Shown: positions 9,002-17,998 of the stretch, in pieces
Position numbering within the stretch: position 1 is the first letter of the stretch
How the letters are laid out: each line of letters starts with the position of its first letter
Source of the DNA: Rhizobium mesoamericanum STM3625
Lineage (GTDB): Bacteria > Pseudomonadota > Alphaproteobacteria > Rhizobiales > Rhizobiaceae
Direction: 5' to 3'
Assembly (NCBI RefSeq): GCF_000312665.1
Contig: NZ_HF536773.1
Coordinates: 359,582-423,581, forward strand
DNA length: 64,000 nt
The notes under the pieces: model-generated
The model's database searches: none
The model's input: only the letters and a program-made list of their open reading frames with translations
Told to the model about the DNA's origin: nothing
Position numbers and translations under genes: made by a program

Positions 9002-10486
9002 ATGTACGAAGCTGCCTCCCGACATCAGACTCCGGTCATCAGTACACGTGGCTGGACGAAGAGCCGCGAGCGACCCGCTGACGTCGACGCGCAGGTGGGG
9101 CCGGTCATCCAGATCGCCGAGCCCCCTTCCGCAGACAACAGCTCTCCCATCTTCCAAGAGCTCTTCGAGCTCGACCTAACACGCATCCTCGACTGGTTAC
9201 GCGCAGGCCTTGTGTGGATCGCCGCCCTTGCCGTCCTCGGCATGGTTGCCGGCTATGCCGTCGTCTTTGTGGTCAAGCCGCGCTTTACCGCCGGAATCGA
9301 CCTTCTCGTCGACCCATCAAACCTGCGGGTCGTCGCCGACGACATCTTCTCCGAAAGCATGCAGCGAGACAGCCAGCTGCTCGATGTCGAGAGTAAGTTG
9401 CGGGTCCTGACGTCGGGTAACGTCTTGAGCCGCGTGGTCGACGATCTGAAGCTCGCCGCTGATCCGGAATTCGTTGCACCAAGCTCGAAAGACCCAAACG
9501 GTGACGCGCTTCGCACGCTCGAAAAGCGCGTGACGGCTCGCCGCGATGAACGTTCTTTCATCGTCAATGTCGCGGTATGGACACAGGACCCCGGCAAATC
9601 CGTCACCATCACCAATGCTATCGCGACGGCCTTCCAGGAGGAGCTCGCCAAGGGGGAATCGGAAGGAGCCGGGCGGGCGGCCAGCTCGCTGTTTGCGCGT
9701 CTGGGGGATCTGAAGGCGGAGGTTGCCAAGGCAGAGGCCGCCGTTGAAACATTCAAGCGCGACCAGGGCCTGCAGTCGAGTTCCGGCGAGCTCGTCAGCA
9801 CGCTCCTGTCGAACCAGACAAACACGCAGCTGATCGACGCCAAGGCCCGCTTCATACAGGCGCAGTCCCGCTATAACGAACTCGTGTCGACCAACCCGAA
9901 GAACCGCCTGAACGCCTCTGCGCTGCAATCGGAAACGATGACCATGCTGCGTACGCAGTATTCGACGCTGCGACAGCGCGTAACGTCGCAATCCGCCATC
10001 CTCGGACCACGCCATCCAACAATCCTGTCGATACAGCCGCAGCTGAAAGCGCTGGAAGGCCAGATCGATGCCGAGACGGCACGCATTGTGCAAGCGGCCA
10101 AAGCTGATCTCGACCAGGCAAGGTCAGCCCTTGACGCGCTGAACTCGGAAGCCAATCAAATGAAGTCCTCGGTCTTCCAGGATAGCGCCGCGCAGATCCA
10201 TCTGCGCGAACTGGAACGCGAGGCGCGTGCCAAGGCGGCCGTCTACGAAGCATTCATGGCAAGGGCCGGCGAGGCCGCGGAGCGCCAACAGATCGATACG
10301 ACCAATGTGCGGGTCGTTTCGCCAGCAGTTGTCCCGACGACCCGTAGCTTCCCGCCACGCGGCTATGTGCTCGCCGGTGCCGGTGGATTTCTCGGCCTCG
10401 GACTGGGCCTTGCAGTTGCGGTCCTGTCCGGACTTTGGCGCGATTATCGCCGCCTGAGCGCAGCCCAAGGCAAAGCCTATGGCTGA
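9002..10486 (+). CDS. Polysaccharide co-polymerase (Wzc/GumC-like, no kinase domain)
   Basis: About 494 residues. A transmembrane helix near residue 70 (WIAALAVLGMVAGYAVVFVV), a long periplasmic part with coiled coil (about 230-430, including QLKALEGQIDAETARIVQ), and a C-terminal transmembrane helix after the PPRGY-type proline motif (TRSFPPRGYVLAGAGGFLGL) define a PCP-2 chain-length regulator. The cytoplasmic tyrosine kinase domain of full Wzc is absent, as in GumC/ExoP-N types. An ATG at 9002 is chosen; a GTG six codons earlier is possible and neither has a good ribosome binding site. It overlaps the polymerase gene by 8 bases and is divergent from GH10. Confidence 0.85.
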   Translation: MYEAASRHQTPVISTRGWTKSRERPADVDAQVGPVIQIAEPPSADNSSPIFQELFELDLTRILDWLRAGLVWIAALAVLGMVAGYAVVFVVKPRFTAGIDLLVDPSNLRVVADDIFSESMQRDSQLLDVESKLRVLTSGNVLSRVVDDLKLAADPEFVAPSSKDPNGDALRTLEKRVTARRDERSFIVNVAVWTQDPGKSVTITNAIATAFQEELAKGESEGAGRAASSLFARLGDLKAEVAKAEAAVETFKRDQGLQSSSGELVSTLLSNQTNTQLIDAKARFIQAQSRYNELVSTNPKNRLNASALQSETMTMLRTQYSTLRQRVTSQSAILGPRHPTILSIQPQLKALEGQIDAETARIVQAAKADLDQARSALDALNSEANQMKSSVFQDSAAQIHLRELEREARAKAAVYEAFMARAGEAAERQQIDTTNVRVVSPAVVPTTRSFPPRGYVLAGAGGFLGLGLGLAVAVLSGLWRDYRRLSAAQGKAYG

Positions 10487-11837
10487 GATAGGCAAGGCTG
10501 CTGCGGCAAGGAAAAGCGGCATCTTCGCCGCCTTTCTGTTCCTGGCAATCTTCAGCTATTTCTGGGTCGGATTGAGCCCGTTTCCCGATCCAAACGCCGC
10601 AAGCCTATCCACACCCTATGGCGGCACATCGAACGTGCTCAATCAGTTGATCGTCATAGCCATGTCGACCGTGGTGCTCGTAACGGTGCTTAAGAACCCG
10701 GCCCGCCACCTGCTACTGCGGCCCTACGGCCTGCTGATTTGCCTCATGGTATGGCTACTCTTCACCGGCCTCTTTGCAGGGGATCCGAGCGCCGCCTTCC
10801 GGCGCATCGTTTTTGCAATCCTGGTCTGCCTGTGCGCAAATGCGGCGCTGCTCATTCCAAGGGATGGCAGGCAGTTTGCAAAACTGATGTGCATCGGCCT
10901 GACTTTCGCGATCGGGCTTTCCTACTTTGGCGTGATTGCCTTTCCCCATCTTGCCATTCATCAGGCAACGGACGCGCTGGAGCAATCGCTTGCGGGTGAC
11001 TGGCGCGGTCATTTTGGTCATAAGAATGTTGCCGCTGCCGCTATGGTCTATGCCGTCTTCTTCGGGCTCTACCTCGCAAAGGCGGGACACGGCCGGGTTG
11101 GAATGGTGATTGCGCTGACGGCCGGCTTCTTCGTTCTTCATGCAGGGGGAAAGACCTCGGCTGCAATGCTTCCAGCGATCTTGCTGCTTGCCTGCATTTT
11201 TGAGCGCTGGACGAAGCTTGGTGCGGTGATGCTCATCGGCGGCCTTGCCGGGTTGAATCTGATCTTGCTGGCTGCAGCAGTCTCCCCGAGTTTCAGCAGC
11301 CTGCTTGCCTCTGCCGGCATCGATCCGACGTTTACCGACCGTGGTTCCATCTGGCGCCTCGCACTCTCGGCAATCGCCGAGCGGCCGATCATCGGCTACG
11401 GCTTCCAATCCTTCTGGCAGACCGAAGCCTTGTTCAATAGCGGGCAAGCCATGACCACATGGGCAGTGACAGCCGCCAATTCCCATAACGGCTATGTTGA
11501 ACAGCTGATCAACGGCGGCATACCGGCGCTGGCGATGGTCGTCATGTGGCTGGTGATCTTACCCATCGGCTACGTCCGCCGTGCGCTCTCCGGCAGCAAC
11601 GATATCGCATTGACGCGGCTGTTTTTACGGATCTGGCTGTTCTCACTGTTTCTCGCCTGCCTCGAAAGCCCGTTTTTCGGCAATAGCGGGCCGATCTGGT
11701 TTACGATGCTCCTAGCGGTCTTCGGATTGAGGTTGCAAGCCAACGCCGGTCTCGTCATCAGAACATCCTCCTCGCCGGCACCGAAGGCGCGCCCCGCCCC
11801 GTTGGTCGACGCAATGGCGCTCGGAAAGCCGCGTTAA
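10479..11837 (+). CDS. O-antigen polymerase/ligase family protein (Wzy/ExoQ-like)
   Basis: 452 residues with 10-12 hydrophobic segments and one large periplasmic loop. The loop region contains GHFGHKNVAAA, and later DRGSIWRLALSAIAERPIIGYGFQSFW and NSHNGYVEQLINGGIPAL, the landmarks of the Wzy_C (O-antigen ligase/polymerase) family as in ExoQ. It should polymerise repeat units on the periplasmic side of the inner membrane together with the co-polymerase, whose gene overlaps its start (ATG inside the last codons of the upstream gene). Confidence 0.85.
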   Translation: MAEIGKAAAARKSGIFAAFLFLAIFSYFWVGLSPFPDPNAASLSTPYGGTSNVLNQLIVIAMSTVVLVTVLKNPARHLLLRPYGLLICLMVWLLFTGLFAGDPSAAFRRIVFAILVCLCANAALLIPRDGRQFAKLMCIGLTFAIGLSYFGVIAFPHLAIHQATDALEQSLAGDWRGHFGHKNVAAAAMVYAVFFGLYLAKAGHGRVGMVIALTAGFFVLHAGGKTSAAMLPAILLLACIFERWTKLGAVMLIGGLAGLNLILLAAAVSPSFSSLLASAGIDPTFTDRGSIWRLALSAIAERPIIGYGFQSFWQTEALFNSGQAMTTWAVTAANSHNGYVEQLINGGIPALAMVVMWLVILPIGYVRRALSGSNDIALTRLFLRIWLFSLFLACLESPFFGNSGPIWFTMLLAVFGLRLQANAGLVIRTSSSPAPKARPAPLVDAMALGKPR

Positions 11838-11960
11838 CCTCATGCTCAGCCGACAATTGTAGAATGCTCGCCAGCCATTTACAGCTTCACCGCCGATCGT
11901 CGGCGACGTTGCCTTCAGCGGCAGCGGTAACAATCTCCTGCGTCAATTGAGGTTTGGACG

Positions 11961-12893
11961 ATGCAGCAAAGCAAGGGGTCCGTTGAGGCAGTCGTTTGCA
12001 TCCCGACGTTCCGTCGCCCGGCATGGCTTGCGCGCACGCTGGCATCGCTGGTTAACCAGGTGACCGACTTCCCCTTCGCGGTCGTCGTTGTCGACAACGA
12101 CGCAGCCAATCCTGCCGGCGCGAGCTATGCCCGAGAATTTCTCGCCACGACCAACCTGCCATTCCTGGTCCTTACGGAAGAGCGGCAGGGCAATTGTCAT
12201 GCCATCAACCGTGCCTTCGGCGCGGCAATGGACGCCTTCCCGGAAGCCGATTTTCTCCTCATGATCGATGACGATGAAATGGCCTTGCCTGGCTGGCTTG
12301 CTGCAATCGTCGGAACGGCCAAAGGGGAGAGCGCCGATCTCGTCGGCGGACCCGTGATCCGGGAGTTCGAAGTGCCGGTTTCGGACGCTGTCACCCAGCA
12401 TCTGCTCTTCGGCTCGATAGAGGGCTCGACACGGGCAATCGATCAGATCCACGGGTCCGGCAACTGCCTGATCCGGCGGCGCGTATTTGCCGGCCTTGCC
12501 TCGCCGCTCTTTGATGTCCGCTTCAATTTTCTCGGCGGCGGCGACATGGAATTCTTCACGAGGTGCCGCAAGGCCGGCTTCAAGAGCTGGTGGTGTGCGG
12601 AGGCCGTGATCCGCGAATTCGTACCGGAGGAGCGTGTGTCAGCCCGCTTCCTGATGAAGCGCTCGCTTCGCACCGGCAGCATCAACTATGTCATTGATCG
12701 GATCCACAGCACGTCGGCAACACGTGTTCTCGCAAAAAACGCTCTCAGTCTGTGCGCCGGCTGCCTTCGATCGATGACGCTGTTCCTTCGAACCCGGCGA
12801 CTGTTGCCGGCCAGCCATCCGCTCTTGGTGTCGCTCGGCCGCACATTGGCGAGCCTCGGTTTCCTGCCAACACCTTATCGGGCGAACCACTAG
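11961..12893 (+). CDS. Glycosyltransferase family 2
   Basis: 310 residues. The N-terminal GT-A domain begins VEAVVCIPTFRRPAWLARTLASL, with the acidic metal/nucleotide site VVVDND and MIDDDEMALPGWL. A second acidic stretch, GGGDMEFFTRCRKAGF, fits the acceptor-side ED-type motif. It is predicted to add one sugar to the lipid-linked repeat unit on the cytoplasmic face. GAGG lies about eight bases before the ATG. It is downstream of the polymerase on the same strand (123-base gap). Confidence 0.85.
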   Translation: MQQSKGSVEAVVCIPTFRRPAWLARTLASLVNQVTDFPFAVVVVDNDAANPAGASYAREFLATTNLPFLVLTEERQGNCHAINRAFGAAMDAFPEADFLLMIDDDEMALPGWLAAIVGTAKGESADLVGGPVIREFEVPVSDAVTQHLLFGSIEGSTRAIDQIHGSGNCLIRRRVFAGLASPLFDVRFNFLGGGDMEFFTRCRKAGFKSWWCAEAVIREFVPEERVSARFLMKRSLRTGSINYVIDRIHSTSATRVLAKNALSLCAGCLRSMTLFLRTRRLLPASHPLLVSLGRTLASLGFLPTPYRANH

Positions 12894-12982
12894 CTAGCTC
12901 TTCCTGATAACCGGCTATTATCGTATCTTCGCACGCAGGCTAATGTCCGTTTATTGCTGAGACACTCTTGGCCATCAGGCGT

Positions 12983-14311
12983 TCAATGCTGAGAGCCTAT
13001 ATAGCCGAGATCGTCGCCCAGGCGCTGGTGTTTTGACGCAACGATGGCGCGACCGCGGCGGATGGCGCCGATCGCGATCAGCGCAATCAGGCTGAGCAGC
13101 GGCAGGATGCGATGGTGATATCGGTCCGGCGGCCCTGAGATGATTGCAAACAGCAGATCGTTTCCGAAGCTGAGGAGAAGCAGCAGGACAGTCCAGATCC
13201 GCTCTTCGCGGCTCAGCCACTGCCAACCGCGCAGAAGAGCGACGATGGTTACGATATAGAGCGTGTAGCGCAGAGCCGTGCAGAGACCACGAACCGCTTC
13301 GGTCTGCCACAGGCCCTGCGGCTGTGCCGATTGGTAGAAGCCCTCGGGCATGCGCTCGGTCAGGACAGGAATGAAGTCAAGCGTCGTCTTGGGGGCGTAG
13401 AAGCTCAGAAGGTCAGCGGCTATAACGGCCGCGGTCTTCATCGGCTCGTAGGTCAGGCCATCCATGATTATTGGACGGGCGTGCTGCCGTTCGAAGCGGT
13501 CCAACTGGAAACCCTGCGGGAATTGGCGGGCGATATCCCAGAAGAAATCACGGCGACCGGCATTGATGGGATCTTTCTGCAGTTGGGCCATAAAATCGGC
13601 CGCCGCACAAAGCGTGGTGTCGCCCGATCCGCCACATTGGCGGGTCAGAAGCTCCGGATGGATCGAGAAGAGCCTAGAGGCGAGGAACGTCTGCCCGAGC
13701 CGTGGGACATCTGGAAAATACTTGTGCTCCAAGGCGGTGTTGACGAGCAGTAGCGTGGCGATGGCCAGCCCCGGCATGGCAAGCATCCGCAGATTGCGAA
13801 ATGCCAAGGTCGCAAGCAGCGAGAAGGGCAGAACGAGCAGCAATCCGCTGGCATGACCAGAGAGGAGAATGCCCGACAGCATGGCCAGGAACGGGCTCTT
13901 CCAGCGTATCGCGACAATCAAAAAGGCGATGGCCGAAAAGAACCAGCTGTCCACGAGGACGGCGCTGGCATAAAGCGGCTGCAGGCTCAGAACCGCCAGT
14001 GGTAGCGCCAGTACGAGCGGGGCAGTTGGTGAAAAACCGCGATAGAAGAGCAGCCAGGCGGTTGCTGTCAGGACCGCGTTGAACATCGGCAGCGCCCAGT
14101 AGCCGACGAATCGGTAGGGCAATGCGATCAGAACGGCGGCGGTGTTCGACCGGATCCAACCGACGCCTTGGCCGGAATAGGCAATGGAATCGTCCATCAC
14201 CAGCGGAAAGCCGTTGATCAGCGCCGGCGTCAGCAGCAACATTGTCAGCAGCAGCGACACGAAGGCCGGTCGCCACAAAGCGGTTGGGCACGCGGTTTTC
14301 TGTAAATCCAT
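12983..14311 (-). CDS. Multi-pass membrane protein, unknown (polysaccharide locus)
   Basis: 442 residues with a hydrophobic profile of about 9-10 transmembrane segments and a periplasmic loop right after the first helix containing MDDSIAYSGQG. The layout (early acidic loop, many helices, C-terminal RRG..IVAS tail) resembles GT-C type membrane glycosyltransferases of the Dol-P-mannosyltransferase kind, but I see no decisive motif and do not assign the activity. It sits convergent to the GT2 gene and upstream of no obvious partner on its strand, inside the polysaccharide locus. Confidence 0.6.
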   Translation of the reverse strand: MDLQKTACPTALWRPAFVSLLLTMLLLTPALINGFPLVMDDSIAYSGQGVGWIRSNTAAVLIALPYRFVGYWALPMFNAVLTATAWLLFYRGFSPTAPLVLALPLAVLSLQPLYASAVLVDSWFFSAIAFLIVAIRWKSPFLAMLSGILLSGHASGLLLVLPFSLLATLAFRNLRMLAMPGLAIATLLLVNTALEHKYFPDVPRLGQTFLASRLFSIHPELLTRQCGGSGDTTLCAAADFMAQLQKDPINAGRRDFFWDIARQFPQGFQLDRFERQHARPIIMDGLTYEPMKTAAVIAADLLSFYAPKTTLDFIPVLTERMPEGFYQSAQPQGLWQTEAVRGLCTALRYTLYIVTIVALLRGWQWLSREERIWTVLLLLLSFGNDLLFAIISGPPDRYHHRILPLLSLIALIAIGAIRRGRAIVASKHQRLGDDLGYIGSQH

Positions 14312-14499
14312 GCATTCCCCGGCTGTTTCAGCGCACGCGTCATCCCCAGCGCAGCCTCCGAATCAGAGACTTGTGGCGAGCCATATTGAAGGCGGCTAGA
14401 TCAGTGTTGGAAAGGCCTGGCTACGCAGAGTATGTCCGATAATCGGGGTCATTTCCTGTTGCGGTAAAGCACTTGAGAACACGTGCTCTGGAGCCGGCG

Positions 14500-15360
14500 T
14501 CAGCCAAGAGCGACCTCGCGGATCACCTCGATTGGCGTGCGCGTATGCGACTGAATGGCGATCGTTGTCTGGCCGGGCTTCAACCCACCCATGAATGACG
14601 CCAATCCAGCAGCATCGAGAGCCGGCCCCTCCCAATAGGTCAGGCAAGGGCTCTCAGAGACGCGTTCGTGCCGCTCTGCAAGGTCAGGGTCATTGGCCAC
14701 CGCGACACCATATATCAGGTACTCGGAAAAGTGCCTTACCCGGGCAAGCGCATCCCACCAGGCAAGACCGCTTGCTGCTTCGATGCGCTTGGTTACGGAC
14801 ATGACTGTCCGCCGTTCCCACAGCACCATCTGGCTTATGAAATCATCGCCCGGAGGCGCCGGCACATTCAGACCAAGCAGCCGATGGGCGTTTTGCCACC
14901 AGCGGAGGTGGCTCGGCCGGGACGGATTGACATCGCCCACTGCAACGTAGTGCGCGAGCTTCGGTGTCGATGCGATCACGTTCAAATCGAGCGGACGGCA
15001 GAAGCAATTATCAGAATCGATGCACATCACCCTTTCGCTCGGCTGCCCAAGTGTCATGGCGATCTTGCGCATCTGCTGCAGGTGCCAGCCGTAGATCGGC
15101 AAGCGAAGATGGGGCGCCCACCAGTAGCGCCGCCCACGCCATTTCAGCAGTGGCCAGAGCGGCGGAAGCAGGCTGGACGAGACGATGACGCGCCGGCGTT
15201 CGCCTTCGAGACCGGCGAAGGCGTCAGCGTCCTCGTCACCAATCACGATGTAATGCGCATCGTAGCCCGTGACGTATCGATCGATCGAGTCGCAGAGAAG
15301 ACGGCAGCTCTCAAGGTCGCCGCGATAGCTCGGTGTGATCAGCGAAATTGAGGGGCTCAT
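14500..15360 (-). CDS. DUF6492-like glycosyltransferase-type protein
   Basis: 286 residues beginning MSPSISLITPSYRGDLESC, a GT-A-like nucleotide-binding start. MCIDSDNCFCRPLD carries a DxD-type acidic motif about 110 residues in. This combination matches the DUF6492 group of putative glycosyltransferases found in surface-polysaccharide clusters. The start at 15360 leaves a 13-base gap after the WecG-family gene, so the two are probably one transcript. Donor and acceptor are unknown. Confidence 0.65.
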   Translation of the reverse strand: MSPSISLITPSYRGDLESCRLLCDSIDRYVTGYDAHYIVIGDEDADAFAGLEGERRRVIVSSSLLPPLWPLLKWRGRRYWWAPHLRLPIYGWHLQQMRKIAMTLGQPSERVMCIDSDNCFCRPLDLNVIASTPKLAHYVAVGDVNPSRPSHLRWWQNAHRLLGLNVPAPPGDDFISQMVLWERRTVMSVTKRIEAASGLAWWDALARVRHFSEYLIYGVAVANDPDLAERHERVSESPCLTYWEGPALDAAGLASFMGGLKPGQTTIAIQSHTRTPIEVIREVALG

Positions 15361-15373
15361 GATCGTCGTCCGA

Positions 15374-16195
15374 TCAACGACTTGCAGAAAAAGCCCGCAG
15401 CGAATGCCGGAGCATCGCATAGATGGCGACCGGATTGGTGGTCAGGTAACGGGTCGTCAGCCGACGCGGTTCGAGGATCATGCGGTAGAGCCATTCGAGG
15501 CCCATCCTTTGCATCCAGTTGGGTGCACGCCTCTTGCTCCCGGCCAGGAAATCGAACAGACCGCCCGAGGTCTTGATCAGACCGACATTGTGCAACTTGT
15601 TGATGTTTCGAACGACGAACTGCTGCTCCAGTGGAACGCCGAAGCCGATCCAGAGAATGTCCGGCGCGGCTGCATTGATCGCCTGGACAACCGCCTCCTC
15701 CTCGGCGCGGTCGAAATAGCCATTGTGCCGGCCGGCAAAACGAAGCCCGGGATAGGCCTTGGACATGTTCTCCACCGCCCGAGCATTCACCTCTTCGCTG
15801 GCACCAAGGAAGTAGAAGCTGACGCCGGCTTCTGCCGCGCGCTCAGCCACAGCATGCACGAGATCGGTCGTGGCGACGCGCTCGGGCAGCGGTTTTGACG
15901 ACGATAGCTTCGAGAAGATCACGACCGACATGCCGTCGGCATGAATCTGGTCGGCCTGACGCGTCATCGAACGAAAATTGGCATCGTGTTCGCAAAGCGC
16001 GATCACCTGACCGTTTGCCGAGGTGGAGTAGAAGGGGCGCCCGCCAGCACCTCTGCGCTCGAGCGCCAGCCGGATAAAGGCCACCGCAGAATCCTCCATG
16101 CCGGCCCGCACGATTGGCAGGCTTCCAAGCCGGTTCGTCGGCCAGTCATTCATCGAATAACTCAGACGCGCTGACGCACTACTATGTCTAGTCAT
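15374..16195 (-). CDS. WecG/TagA/CpsF family glycosyltransferase (GT26)
   Basis: 273 residues. The core about 30-240 carries the GT26 landmarks: ADGMSVV near the middle, FYFLGASEEVNARAVENM, and ILWIGFGVPLEQQFVVRN, the counterpart of the family's GxPxQE segment. These enzymes add ManNAcA, ManNAc or another sugar to a lipid-linked primer. AAGGTGG lies just before the ATG at 16195; an internal ATG 14 codons later is possible. It is divergent from the GT4 gene across 230 bases that must hold two promoters. Confidence 0.85.
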   Translation of the reverse strand: MTRHSSASARLSYSMNDWPTNRLGSLPIVRAGMEDSAVAFIRLALERRGAGGRPFYSTSANGQVIALCEHDANFRSMTRQADQIHADGMSVVIFSKLSSSKPLPERVATTDLVHAVAERAAEAGVSFYFLGASEEVNARAVENMSKAYPGLRFAGRHNGYFDRAEEEAVVQAINAAAPDILWIGFGVPLEQQFVVRNINKLHNVGLIKTSGGLFDFLAGSKRRAPNWMQRMGLEWLYRMILEPRRLTTRYLTTNPVAIYAMLRHSLRAFSASR

Positions 16196-16425
16196 TCACC
16201 CACCTTCAAAACGGGCATCCGCCAAAAACAGACACGATAGTTAGCCGTTTCGACGAGCGATCGCTGTAAAACCTCGCGGTATAGTTAACCCTCGCTGCAC
16301 ACGTGATGGTCGCAGGCGCTTGCTGAAGACACCGGGCCCTTCGCCTGAAATTGTAAGCCGACCTTTACGAAAAGACGGTATCAACGCTGTGTGGTGGCTG
16401 TCGCCACCTTTCAGAAGGTCCGGAC

Positions 16426-17532
16426 ATGCCGAAACGTCGCTATCTCGCACTGGTCTCCGATGCAGCCCAAACCTGCGGTGTGGAGGAGTTTGCACGGCAA
16501 ACTGCTCTGCGTCTTGCTAAGCGGGTTCAGCAGCACGTGCTTGATGGCGATATGCGCCGTCTCAGCTCAGCCCTTGCCCATGCAGACGCCGCCATTCTCA
16601 ACTTCCCCGTCGTGGCCTGGAAGAAAAAGCTGCTGGAGCCGATTGCCGCAGCACTCGCTACCCGGCTTTATCGGAAACAGCTCGTTATCGTGCTGCACGA
16701 ATGGGACGCCCTCGATTGGAAGCGTCGCCTTGTCTTGTCCCCGGTAGTGATGCTTGCAACACGGATCCTGTTTTCAGCGCCTGAAGTGGCTGCAGAATTC
16801 GCCAGAAGCCCGCTGTCTGCCCTGTCCACCAGCCGGCGTCAGCTCATTCCCATTCCGCCGAATCTTGCCTTGCCAAGGGTGCTGCATGACGGCTCGGTTG
16901 CCCGAACGCTTGAGGCCCAGCGCAACGCCGGACGGCTGATCCTTGGACAGTTCGGCTCGATCTATCCCAAGAAGCAATCCACGGCGATCCTGGAAATTGC
17001 CGCGCGGCTGTTGACACTCGGTCACGACGTTGGCGTCGTCTTCGTCGGATCGTTCATCCGCGGTACCGATAACATCGAGCGGGATTTCTATGCACTCGCC
17101 GACAAGCTCGGTATTTCCGGTCGGGTCGCCGTGACAGGTTACGTCTCAGGCGCCGAGGAACTTTTCGGCATTTTCAGGCATGTCGACGTCTTCTGCTATC
17201 GCTTCTCCGAGGGGCTGACAGCGCGTCGGGCAAGCGTGCTGGCGGCAAGCTTTTCGGGCAAGCCCGTTGTCGTCAATGAACCGCAGCGGCGCAACGCCCT
17301 TGCCCATCACAGCCTGTTTCGCAAGCTGGTTGACGGCGGCGCAATACGCCTCGTCGACACAAAGGCCGATGCGAACACCATGGCCGACGCCGTCTTGGAA
17401 GCCAGCAGAAGCCATGTTGCACCATTTGACGTGAACGCAGAAATCGACGCCTTGTGGGGCGCCGTCATCGATACACTCGATGGCGAGAACGCGCCCCTGA
17501 CCGTTCAGTCCGCCCTTTCATTTGAGGCTTAA
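16426..17532 (+). CDS. Glycosyltransferase family 4-like
   Basis: 368 residues with GT-B architecture. The C-terminal half contains ILGQFGSIYPKKQSTAILEIAARLL, FVGSFIRG and a later YRFSEGLTARRASVLAASFSGKPVV segment, equivalent to the nucleotide-sugar binding E-x7-E region of GT4 enzymes. It is predicted to be a cytoplasmic sugar transferase for the repeat unit. AAGG is eight bases before the ATG. It stands alone on its strand, divergent from the WecG-family gene. Confidence 0.8.
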   Translation: MPKRRYLALVSDAAQTCGVEEFARQTALRLAKRVQQHVLDGDMRRLSSALAHADAAILNFPVVAWKKKLLEPIAAALATRLYRKQLVIVLHEWDALDWKRRLVLSPVVMLATRILFSAPEVAAEFARSPLSALSTSRRQLIPIPPNLALPRVLHDGSVARTLEAQRNAGRLILGQFGSIYPKKQSTAILEIAARLLTLGHDVGVVFVGSFIRGTDNIERDFYALADKLGISGRVAVTGYVSGAEELFGIFRHVDVFCYRFSEGLTARRASVLAASFSGKPVVVNEPQRRNALAHHSLFRKLVDGGAIRLVDTKADANTMADAVLEASRSHVAPFDVNAEIDALWGAVIDTLDGENAPLTVQSALSFEA

Positions 17533-17594
17533 GGAACAAAGGACTGCAAGGATCGTTTCCCTTGGTTAGCAGTTGAGCAGCGAGGCTATGCGAG

Positions 17595-17807
17595 ATGGAA
17601 ACGACGGAGGGCCGCCAGCTTGCGGAGGAATATCTCCGGCTCGGCGGGAAGCGACGCGTCAAGATCGATGATAACCAGCAAACTGTTCGCGCATGGGAGG
17701 AAGACCCCCCTGCCGCGGAACAGTTCTGGCATGAGCGTGTAGAGGGTTTGGAAGCTCGCCGCCGAAGAGAGGTCGAGTTCTTCCTGCCGTCAATCAACTC
17801 CCCGTAA
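17595..17807 (+). CDS. Small conserved-looking hypothetical protein
   Basis: 70 residues starting METTEGRQLAEEYLRLGGKRR and ending with EVEFFLPSINSP. It is charged, with no signal peptide or membrane segment. The composition is protein-like (few rare residues, WEEDPPAAEQFWHERVEGL) whereas the opposite-strand frame is serine/arginine-rich and unlikely. I recognise no domain. It sits between the GT4 gene and the convergent ABC exporter. Confidence 0.5.
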   Translation: METTEGRQLAEEYLRLGGKRRVKIDDNQQTVRAWEEDPPAAEQFWHERVEGLEARRRREVEFFLPSINSP

Positions 17808-17960
17808 TCGACGAGGGAGGCGGAAGGTGACTTTGAGGCTGGCCTTGACGATCGAGCACGGCCAGCAAGCTGAACTGTCGCCGCACGTGGCCGACACTAC
17901 GGCGAAGGGAAGGTCCTTGGCTGCCGCGCAGCTTGCGAGACGCATGGGTGGCAGGCCGTT

Positions 17961-17998
17961 GCGGCCTAAGATGCGGGCCTAAGATGCGGGCCTAAGAG
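17961..17998. repeat. 13-bp tandem repeat, about three copies
   Basis: The unit GCGGGCCTAAGAT occurs twice in full, with a first copy one base short and the last copy ending in GAG. It covers the final codons and stop of the ABC exporter gene, so slippage here would change only the 3' end and downstream sequence. Confidence 0.8.
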
